From positions 1 through 24,559 of the forward strand of contig CANCDA010000013.1 in the NCBI GenBank assembly GCA_947374705.1: a stretch of 24,559 nucleotides of DNA, given 5' to 3'. The position numbers and the translations under genes were made by a program. Below, in pieces: positions 1 through 6,113 of this stretch (position 1 is its first letter; every line of letters starts with the position of its first letter). This stretch comes from Comamonadaceae bacterium. GTDB lineage: Bacteria; Pseudomonadota; Gammaproteobacteria; Burkholderiales; Burkholderiaceae_C. The notes below the pieces were generated by a model. That model was not told the DNA's origin, made no database searches, and saw only the letters and a list, made by a program, of their open reading frames with translations.

Positions 1-694
1 TGTTGATGGCGTCTTGGCCTTGCATGGCGTCCACCACGAACAGGGTTTCCACCGGGTTCAAGGCCGTATGCAGTTGGCGGATTTCCAGCATCAAGGCTTC
101 GTCAATCGCCAGGCGACCCGCAGTATCGACCAGCAGCACGTCAAAGTAGTGTTTGCGGGCGTAGTCCAGCGCGGCGTGGGCAATGTCCAGCGGCTTTTGG
201 TCGGGCGTGCTGGGGAACCACTCGGCACCGGCCTGGGCCGTGACGGTCTTGAGCTGCTCGATGGCCGCTGGGCGGTACACGTCACCTGAGACGGTGAGCA
301 CTTTTTTCTTGCGCTTCTCGATCAGGTGCTTGGCCAGCTTGGCGGTGGTGGTGGTCTTGCCCGCGCCCTGCAGGCCCGCCATCAAGATCACCGCAGGGGG
401 TTGGGCTGCGAGGTTGATGTCGGCCACGCCTTCGCCCATGGTGGCGGCGAGCTCGCGGTTGACGATGCTCACCAGCACTTGGCCGGGCTGGAGCGAGCCC
501 ATCACCTCTTGGCCCAAGGCTTTGTCTTTGACGCGGGCGATAAAGTCGCGCACCACGGGCAGCGCCACATCAGCCTCCAGCAAGGCCATGCGCACCTCGC
601 GCAGCATGTCGGCCACATTGGATTCGGTAATGCGGGCCTGGCCACGCATTTCCTTGACGAGGCGGCTGAGTTTGTCTGTGAGTGCGGAGGCCAT
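1..694 (-). CDS. ffh: Signal recognition particle GTPase Ffh, N-terminal part (cut by window start)
   Basis: Ffh is the protein subunit of the signal recognition particle; it binds 4.5S RNA and signal sequences and, with FtsY, delivers ribosomes to the inner membrane translocon. About 231 residues are visible, reading MASALTDKLSRLVKEMRGQA at the start. The helical N domain occupies about residues 1-95. The G domain follows with the P-loop GLQGAGKTTTT at 107-117 and the G3 motif DTAGR near 190. The rest of the G domain and the methionine-rich M domain lie outside the window. It is transcribed divergently from the cytochrome c assembly gene; this pairing resembles the ffh/ypjD neighbourhood of other proteobacteria. 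The start at 694 gives the normal Ffh N terminus; no strong Shine-Dalgarno sequence is seen upstream. The product call is secure from motifs. Confidence 0.96.
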   Translation of the reverse strand, partial: MASALTDKLSRLVKEMRGQARITESNVADMLREVRMALLEADVALPVVRDFIARVKDKALGQEVMGSLQPGQVLVSIVNRELAATMGEGVADINLAAQPPAVILMAGLQGAGKTTTTAKLAKHLIEKRKKKVLTVSGDVYRPAAIEQLKTVTAQAGAEWFPSTPDQKPLDIAHAALDYARKHYFDVLLVDTAGRLAIDEALMLEIRQLHTALNPVETLFVVDAMQGQDAIN

Positions 695-802
695 GGCTTG
701 ATTGCTACCTGGGGTGTGCGAGGGTTGAGGGCGTTGTGCGTGGGTGATGCGCGAGTGGGGCGTGAGTGAGGCGTCACAGCGCATCGGGTGCAGATATTTT
801 GC

Positions 803-822
803 GTTTGCCTGAACAGGCAAAC
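803..822. repeat. Perfect 20-bp palindrome upstream of the cytochrome c assembly gene
   Basis: GTTTGCCTG, then AA, then CAGGCAAAC: two 9-bp arms around a 2-bp centre. It ends 15 bp before the start codon at 838 and lies in the 143-bp divergent gap shared with ffh. It could be an operator or, in RNA, a tight hairpin. It is not followed by a T tract, so it is not an intrinsic terminator. Function unknown. Confidence 0.5.
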
Positions 823-837
823 CGCTAAACTGTGGGC

Positions 838-1641
838 ATGATTTTAGCGAATACGACTTGGCTTGCCTTGCTTTTGAGTTTGGCTGCGGCGAGCGCCTAT
901 GCCTTGCCTGCCCTGGCCACGACGCGCATGCACCCCTCTACCCAACGTGGCGTGCTGGTGCTGGCTTGGTTGCTGCATGGCTTGCTCTTGGTGTGGGGGC
1001 TCTGGGCTGAACCCGCACGCTTTGGCTTTGCGCCTGCACTGTCGGTGACGGTTTGGTTGGTGGCCCTGGTTTACGCGGTCGAAACCCGCATGTACCCCCA
1101 GCTTGAAATTCACTGGGCTTTATCGGCGCTGGGCGCGTGGGTGGTGCTGTTGGCGCTGTGCTACCCCGGCCAAGTCCTTCATGCCAGTGCTTCGGCTTGG
1201 CTGCCGCTGCACTGGGCTTTGGGCATTGCGTCATACGGTCTGTTTGCCGCTGCGGCCCTGCACGCTTGGTTGATGAACCGCACGGAGGATCGCATTCGGC
1301 ACGTGGCCGCTGCCCCCAGCGGCTTGCCCTTGCTCACTCTGGAGCGTTTGACCTTTCGCTTTGTCACAGCGGGCTTCGTGCTGCTGTCCGCCACGCTGTT
1401 GTCGGCCATGCTATTCAAAGAATCGCTGTACGGCCCGGGTACGAGCTGGAAGTGGGATCACAAAACTATTTTTTCTGTGCTGTCATGGCTCACCTTTGCC
1501 ACCCTGTTGACGGGGCGTGCGCGATTTGGCTGGCGTGGGCGGCAGGCTGCCCGTTTGCTCTACATCGGCTCGGGCCTGTTGCTGCTGGCTTATGTGGGCT
1601 CACGGTTTGTCATTGAAGTCATCCTCCATCGCAGCGCATGA
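838..1641 (+). CDS. CcsA/YpjD-like cytochrome c assembly membrane protein
   Basis: Multi-pass inner-membrane protein of the CcsA/CcmC/YpjD heme-handling family, 267 residues. About eight hydrophobic segments run through the whole length. Near the C terminus it carries GTSWKWDHKTIFSVLSWL (about residues 200-217), matching the family's Trp-rich segment followed by WDxK/R and a transmembrane helix. YpjD-type members lie next to ffh in other proteobacteria; the exact role of this subgroup is poorly known, so I give no gene symbol. ATG at 838 is preferred over an in-frame GTG six bases upstream. There is no Shine-Dalgarno sequence; a -10-like TAAACT at 826-831 lies 6 nt before the ATG. The stop overlaps the next start as ATGA. 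Family sure, biochemical role inferred. Confidence 0.87.
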   Translation: MILANTTWLALLLSLAAASAYALPALATTRMHPSTQRGVLVLAWLLHGLLLVWGLWAEPARFGFAPALSVTVWLVALVYAVETRMYPQLEIHWALSALGAWVVLLALCYPGQVLHASASAWLPLHWALGIASYGLFAAAALHAWLMNRTEDRIRHVAAAPSGLPLLTLERLTFRFVTAGFVLLSATLLSAMLFKESLYGPGTSWKWDHKTIFSVLSWLTFATLLTGRARFGWRGRQAARLLYIGSGLLLLAYVGSRFVIEVILHRSA

Positions 1642-1859
1642 AGTTCCTCCTCGTTTTGCTGGTGTTTTTATTCGCCGCGTGGCTGTGGCGAACCGGTCGT
1701 CAAAAAAATACCAACACCCCAAAACCACCCTCCGTGAAGACACCGCAAGACATGGTGGCCTGCGCGCGCTGCGGCGTGCATATGCCGCAAGCCGAAGCCT
1801 TACAGGGCCGCAGCGGCGTTTATTGCTGCACTGCGCACCACGACCAGGCGGAGCACTGA
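1638..1859 (+). CDS. Small PP0621-like membrane-anchored CxxC/CC protein
   Basis: A 73-residue protein with one N-terminal hydrophobic segment (residues 2-17, LLVLLVFLFAAWLW) and a short cytoplasmic tail. The tail has C42-x2-C45 and C63-C64 followed by HH, a spacing suitable for a zinc knuckle. It resembles the PP0621-type proteins found beside pilS in betaproteobacteria and pseudomonads; the match is from memory of family features. It overlaps the preceding gene by ATGA, and its stop abuts the pilS start (TGAATG), so it is probably translated in one mRNA with pilS. Its function is unknown. Confidence 0.75.
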   Translation: MKFLLVLLVFLFAAWLWRTGRQKNTNTPKPPSVKTPQDMVACARCGVHMPQAEALQGRSGVYCCTAHHDQAEH

Positions 1860-3602
1860 ATGAGGCGAACCGACGACGCGCCGTCCTGGTTGGGCCCCTC
1901 ACTCACGGGCTTGGCGATTGACACGGGCAATGAGCACCAGGAGCTTGACCGCCTTTGGCTAGGCCTCATGACCGCACGCGTCACCTTAGGGCTGGTGCTG
2001 GTGGTGCTTCAGGGAGCGCTGTATGGCTTGGGTCAGTCGGCCCACAGTGGCATGGTCGTGATCAGCGGCCTCTATTTGACAGCCACCGTGATCGTACGTG
2101 TGGGCTTGCCCCCCCGTCGGTTGGGGCACAGCTTTAAATGGCCATGGCTCTACACCATCGGGGCGGATGTGCTGGCCTTCTCCCTATTGCAATTTTTGCA
2201 GGGCAGCAGCATCAACTACACGCCGCTGTTGGTCATGCCGGTGCTATTGGCGGCCATTCTTGGCACGCAAAGATTGGCCTTGGGCACGGCAGCAGGCATC
2301 ACCTTGTTATTGCTCGCGCATGAGAGCTGGCTGGCCTTGGCCTTCACGGGCGATGTGGCGCCCCACTTTATCCAAGCCGCACTCACCGGCATCGGCAGTT
2401 TTGTTATTGCGGTCTTGGCACATCAACTGGCAGCACGACTGGCCAACCAAGAGCAACACGCGCGCCGCAACCATTTAGCGGCTTATATTCAACAACAGGT
2501 CAATGATCTGGTGATTGAATCGCTCTCGGATGGGGTTTTGGTGTTGGATGCCTACGGCATGGTGCACGCGGCCAACCCGGCGGCACAGCAAATGCTGAAT
2601 GCTGACGAAAAATTCCCCTTGAGCACGCCATTTCAACTGGCGGTCAATCCGGCCTGGGCATCTCTGGCGCGACTGACGCAGCAGGCATTTTCAGGACAAC
2701 CCACACTTGCCGCAGAGGTCAAAATTCAACTCGCAGGCCAGGGCGTTCAGCAGCTTCGGACGCGCACCCAATTGACCTCACCTCAAAGCGGTGGCGCGGA
2801 GCGTTTGTGCGTCATGTTCTTGCAAGACCAGCGCGAAATGGAAGCCCGTTTACGAACAGAAAAACTCGCCAGCATGGGACGCATGTCAGCCGCTGTCGCG
2901 CACGAAATTCGCAACCCCTTGGCCGCCATCACACAGGCCAACGCCTTGCTGGACGAAGACCTGCACTCACCCCAGCACAAACAACTGACCGCCATCGTTC
3001 AACAAAATGCCCGGCGTCTGGAGAAGATCGTCGAAGAAATTCTCAACATCGCTCGCGTGCAACAACAGGTGCAAGCCATCGAGCCGCTGCGACTGAACTT
3101 GAACGACACCGTGAACCGCATTTGTGAAGACTGGGCGAACCAAACCCACAGCCAACATCGCGTCTTGATTCACCTCTGGCCCAATCCTTTGGAAGTGAAT
3201 TTCGAATTCGAGCACCTGCGCCGAGTCTTGGTTAACCTCTTGGACAACGCTCGCCGTTTTGCCAGCACGCAGGCCGAATCGATCCAAATCTCCACCCGCA
3301 CCAGCGTCAACGGCAGCATTGTTTTGAGCGTCTGGAGTGACAGCCCGCCCATCGAGGCCTCGGTGGAGCGCCACTTGTTCGAGCCTTTTTTTTCCTCTGA
3401 AAGCAAGTCCAGTGGCTTGGGTCTGTACATTTGCCGCGAGCTGTGTGTCGGTCATGGTGCCGCCATCTCCCACCAGCGTGCCAGCAGCATGGCGCGTACC
3501 AGCCCGGTGCTGGGCAATGAATTTTTGGTCGAATTTCTTCACTCTCACGTCACGCCTGTGGCGACGTCCCACGTAAAACCACCGCTCTCACCATGGCCAT
3601 GA
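1860..3602 (+). CDS. pilS: Sensor histidine kinase PilS
   Basis: Membrane histidine kinase of the PilS-PilR pair, which in pseudomonads controls sigma54-dependent transcription of the type IV pilin gene. It has 580 residues. Residues about 30-195 hold roughly six hydrophobic segments, as in PilS. A PAS-like domain spans about 212-325 (ESLSDGVLVLDAYGMVHAAN). The dimerisation/phosphoacceptor domain has VAHEIRNPLAAIT with the phosphoacceptor H348. The ATPase domain follows with N-box LVNLLDNARRF and a G box SSGLGLYICREL. Its start immediately follows the preceding stop, and its own stop overlaps the pilR start. No pilin gene is in the window, so the pilus role is inferred from architecture and pairing. 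Confidence 0.9.
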   Translation: MRRTDDAPSWLGPSLTGLAIDTGNEHQELDRLWLGLMTARVTLGLVLVVLQGALYGLGQSAHSGMVVISGLYLTATVIVRVGLPPRRLGHSFKWPWLYTIGADVLAFSLLQFLQGSSINYTPLLVMPVLLAAILGTQRLALGTAAGITLLLLAHESWLALAFTGDVAPHFIQAALTGIGSFVIAVLAHQLAARLANQEQHARRNHLAAYIQQQVNDLVIESLSDGVLVLDAYGMVHAANPAAQQMLNADEKFPLSTPFQLAVNPAWASLARLTQQAFSGQPTLAAEVKIQLAGQGVQQLRTRTQLTSPQSGGAERLCVMFLQDQREMEARLRTEKLASMGRMSAAVAHEIRNPLAAITQANALLDEDLHSPQHKQLTAIVQQNARRLEKIVEEILNIARVQQQVQAIEPLRLNLNDTVNRICEDWANQTHSQHRVLIHLWPNPLEVNFEFEHLRRVLVNLLDNARRFASTQAESIQISTRTSVNGSIVLSVWSDSPPIEASVERHLFEPFFSSESKSSGLGLYICRELCVGHGAAISHQRASSMARTSPVLGNEFLVEFLHSHVTPVATSHVKPPLSPWP

Positions 3603-5098
3603 ACCCAACCAGCCGCAAGGCGCACATTTTGGTGGTGGACGACGAACCCGACCTGCGCACACTTTATGAAATGACTTTGCTGCGCGAGGGCTACCACGTC
3701 GATGTAGCCGAAGACCTTGAGCAGGCCTGGCAACTCTTGAGTGAACGCTTTTTTGATGTGCTGATCACCGACATGCGCCTGCCCGACGGCCTGGGCATTG
3801 AGTTGATCCACCGACTTCGCGCGCTAGCCCGGGCAGAGCGCTGTGTGGTCATCACCGCGCACGGGTCTGCGGAGAATGCGGTTGAATCGCTCAAGGCGGG
3901 GGCCTTTGACTACTTGAGTAAACCGGTTGAACTCAAACTGTTCCGATCTGTCATTGCTTCGGCAGCCCAGGACGGGCTTCAGACCCGCTCCGATTCGGCC
4001 ACTCACCCACGTCAACGCAAGGGCAACAATGCCCCTTCTGAGTCCAATGACGCGCTGGCCCGTCTGGTGGGCGTCTCCCCCGTCATGCAGCAGGTCAAGG
4101 AGCGGATTAACAAAGTCGCCAACAGCATGGCCCCCGTCCTGATCTGCGGCGAATCTGGCACGGGCAAGGAACTGGTCGCCCGCGCTTTGCATGGCAGCAG
4201 CCATCGCCGTTCGGGGCCTTTTGTGGCCGTGAATTGCGGTGCCATTCCTGAGAACCTGATGGAGTCCGAGTTTTTTGGCGTCCGAAAAGGGGCTTACACC
4301 GGCGCAACGCATGACCGCGAGGGCTTCTACCAGGCCGCAGCCGGTGGCTCCTTATTCTTAGACGAAATGGGTGAATTGCCTTTGGCGATGCAAGCCAAGT
4401 TGTTGCGCGCGGTGCAAGAGCGCCGGGTGCGGCCTGTGGGTGCCTCGCAAGAAGAGTCTGTGGACGTGCGCATCATCAGCGCCACGCACAAAGATTTGGC
4501 CACCGAAGTCACAGCCGGGCGCTTTCGCCAAGACTTGTATTACCGATTGAACGTGATTGCAGTCAACATTCCCCCGCTGCGTGAGCGGCAAGAAGATTTA
4601 CCCGCCTTGTGCGAGGCTTTGCTCCAGCGCATCGCCGCCGAATCCGGCGTAGCTGTACCTGAACTCTCACCCGACTTGCTGACACAACTCTCACACCTAC
4701 CGCTGCATGGCAACGTACGCGAGCTTGAAAATCTCTTGCACCGCGCCGTCGCACTCAGTGAAGGCCAACAACTCCAGTTGGATACGGCGGATCGACGCCT
4801 CGAATTAGCGCCTGCACCTGCAAAGCCTGTGATACCACTAGCGCCAGGGGTATCTTTGGCCAGTGCGCCTATCGCAGACGCCCGGTCACCGCTTTCTGCA
4901 TCTGCAACGCCCACCCTCACCCTCGACCTGCAAGGACACCTGGATCAGCAAGAGCGCGACATTCTGGTCAAGACTTTGACGGAAACGGGCTTTAACCGCA
5001 CCGCTGCGGCCGCCCGGTTGGGCCTGAGCCTGCGCCAAATCCGCTACCGAATGGCACGCCTGAACATCGACGTGCCTCAAGGCGGCGACACCCCATGA
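3599..5098 (+). CDS. pilR: Sigma54-dependent response regulator PilR
   Basis: NtrC-type activator and partner of PilS. Numbering from ATG 3599, the receiver domain spans about 8-125 with acidic residues in VVDDEP and phosphoacceptor D58 (DVLITDMRLPDG). The AAA+ domain spans about 150-380, with Walker A GESGTGKE at 184, the sigma54-contact loop GAYTGA at 231 (Tyr in place of the usual Phe), Walker B LFLDEMGELP and the arginine-rich LPLRERQEDLP-like segment (PPLRERQEDLP). A Fis-type helix-turn-helix lies at the C terminus (FNRTAAAARLGLSLRQIRYRMA). ATG 3599 overlaps the pilS stop as ATGA, the junction type used repeatedly in this window; ATG 3593, in frame, is an alternative adding two residues. 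The stop overlaps ampD as ATGA. Confidence 0.9.
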   Translation: MNPTSRKAHILVVDDEPDLRTLYEMTLLREGYHVDVAEDLEQAWQLLSERFFDVLITDMRLPDGLGIELIHRLRALARAERCVVITAHGSAENAVESLKAGAFDYLSKPVELKLFRSVIASAAQDGLQTRSDSATHPRQRKGNNAPSESNDALARLVGVSPVMQQVKERINKVANSMAPVLICGESGTGKELVARALHGSSHRRSGPFVAVNCGAIPENLMESEFFGVRKGAYTGATHDREGFYQAAAGGSLFLDEMGELPLAMQAKLLRAVQERRVRPVGASQEESVDVRIISATHKDLATEVTAGRFRQDLYYRLNVIAVNIPPLRERQEDLPALCEALLQRIAAESGVAVPELSPDLLTQLSHLPLHGNVRELENLLHRAVALSEGQQLQLDTADRRLELAPAPAKPVIPLAPGVSLASAPIADARSPLSASATPTLTLDLQGHLDQQERDILVKTLTETGFNRTAAAARLGLSLRQIRYRMARLNIDVPQGGDTP

Positions 5099-5706
5099 AA
5101 AAATCCGAAGCCGCGCGTGATAACGCTTTGTGGCGCGGTGGTTGGTACCGCTTTGCACGTGGTCTGCCTTCGCCCAATTTTGGGACACGCCCACCCGGTG
5201 CTACGGTGGATCTGATCGTGGTTCATGCCATCAGCCTGCCGCCCGGCCAATACGGCGGGCCAGAGGTGCAGCAGCTTTTCACCAACACCTTGGATTGGCA
5301 CGCTCACCCTTATTTTGAGACCATCCAAGGCATGGAGGTCTCAGCCCATTTCTACATCCAGCGCAACGGGGAGCTGTGGCAGTTCGTCGACTGCAATGCA
5401 CGTGCCTGGCATGCGGGCCGCTCTCACTACCGAGGGCGAGACAACTGCAATGACCACTCCATTGGCATCGAGCTTGAAGGCATTGACGGGGGTTTGTTTG
5501 AGGCCGCGCAATACGAAACACTGAGCGCTTTGTGCGCCACCTTGGCGGCACAACACGCCATCCAGCACATCGCAGGGCATGAGCACATTGCCCCAGGCCG
5601 CAAAGCTGACCCCGGCGCAGGATTTGATTGGGCGTTTTTGCAACAAAATCTGGGTTGGCCGACTCAGTACTTTCCCGAGGTTTTGCACTCTGTTCTAACA
5701 TCTTGA
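5095..5706 (+). CDS. ampD: 1,6-anhydro-N-acetylmuramyl-L-alanine amidase AmpD
   Basis: Cytoplasmic zinc amidase that cleaves the peptide from 1,6-anhydro-MurNAc-peptides during murein recycling; in many bacteria its loss alters AmpR-controlled beta-lactamase expression. It has 203 residues, slightly longer than the E. coli protein. The zinc ligands fit H44 (IVVHAISLP), H162 and D172 (AGHEHIAPGRKADPG), with the conserved glutamate in SIGIELEG near 126. There is no signal peptide, as expected for the cytoplasmic AmpD rather than AmiD. ATG 5095 overlaps the pilR stop by ATGA, so it is likely co-expressed with pilSR. It shares the murein-recycling theme with mpl at 16997-18409. No obvious terminator follows. 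Confidence 0.93.
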   Translation: MKKSEAARDNALWRGGWYRFARGLPSPNFGTRPPGATVDLIVVHAISLPPGQYGGPEVQQLFTNTLDWHAHPYFETIQGMEVSAHFYIQRNGELWQFVDCNARAWHAGRSHYRGRDNCNDHSIGIELEGIDGGLFEAAQYETLSALCATLAAQHAIQHIAGHEHIAPGRKADPGAGFDWAFLQQNLGWPTQYFPEVLHSVLTS

Positions 5707-5767
5707 TACAGAAAGATGGCCAAGCATCCACACCTTGGTAAATAGCCAAAGTCATCGAAAATCCAGG

Positions 5768-5905
5768 CTACATGCGCCCATGCGAAGCAAAGTCCGGCCC
5801 AGCCCTTGCCAGTGCTTGATTTGCATGGCCACAGATTGATTTTGCAACGCTTGTAGCCCGGCTGAGGGCGATGTCGAGTCGCAGTTTTTCTTCTGTGATT
5901 TTCAT
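5768..5905 (-). other. Weak 45-codon ORF, possible small gene or gene remnant
   Basis: The minus-strand frame from ATG 5905 begins MKITEEKLRLDIALSRA and ends at TAG 5768. The charged, helix-like N-terminal stretch looks more protein-like than a random frame, but the second half is uninformative. The upstream bases GGGTTGAAAAAAA give only a poor ribosome site. It does not match a family I recognise. It may be chance, a small divergent gene, or a remnant. Confidence 0.15.
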
Positions 5906-5948
5906 TTTTTTTCAACCCGAAATTCGCGTCCGCACTTTTTGCGGCGAT

Positions 5949-5996
5949 ACACTACCGGTAGTGGCTTGCAATGACGCAAGACCCCATATATAGTGC
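5949..5996 (+). promoter_or_regulatory. Two NrdR boxes upstream of nrdAB
   Basis: NrdR is the zinc-finger/ATP-cone repressor of ribonucleotide reductase genes and binds paired boxes near the consensus acaCwAtATaTwGtgt. Box 1 at 5949-5964 contains the perfect palindrome CACTACCGGTAGTG and matches 11 of 16 consensus positions. Box 2 at 5981-5996 reads ACCCCATATATAGTGC and matches 13 of 16. They start 32 bp apart, about three helical turns, which is the usual NrdR arrangement. Box 2 covers the proposed -10 element. Binding is inferred from the pattern. Confidence 0.75.
5966..5994 (+). promoter_or_regulatory. Candidate sigma70 promoter of nrdAB
   Basis: TTGCAA at 5966-5971 and TATAGT at 5989-5994 are separated by 17 bp. 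The -10 lies inside NrdR box 2 and the -35 lies just after box 1, so NrdR binding would block polymerase. Predicted transcription would start near 6001, leaving a leader of about 113 nt. Confidence 0.6.
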
Positions 5997-6113
5997 TTTC
6001 ATGTCGCAACTGATTTGCCATGAAATTCAAAAAAAATAGCAACAAACCCTATCGGTCATCCAACCGCTAAGACACCCACAGTTACCCTTAAATTTGCCTA
6101 AGACGAGGAAGCC

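Larger units (their letters stand above)
5707..6113. other. 407-bp intergenic region between ampD and nrdA
   Basis: The left part (5707-5940) has no recognised gene or terminator; it contains only a weak 45-codon minus-strand ORF (5768-5905). The right part is A+T-rich and holds the nrdA promoter region: two NrdR-type boxes at 5949-5964 and 5981-5996, a sigma70-like promoter between and across them, and a leader of about 110 nt to nrdA with a Shine-Dalgarno-like GAGGA at 6103-6107. Confidence 0.7.

Noticed and set aside
2259..2276. TGGCACG followed by TTGG as a sigma54 promoter
   Set aside because: The GG-to-GC spacing is wrong for -24/-12 elements and it lies inside the pilS coding sequence.
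5707..5948. Terminator for the pilSR-ampD run
   Set aside because: I searched this stretch by eye and found no stem followed by a T tract; termination may be Rho-dependent.
6018..6071. 16-codon ATG frame (MKFKKNSNKPYRSSNR) in the nrdA leader as a leader peptide
   Set aside because: No ribosome site, no regulatory codon run and no terminator/antiterminator structure around it.
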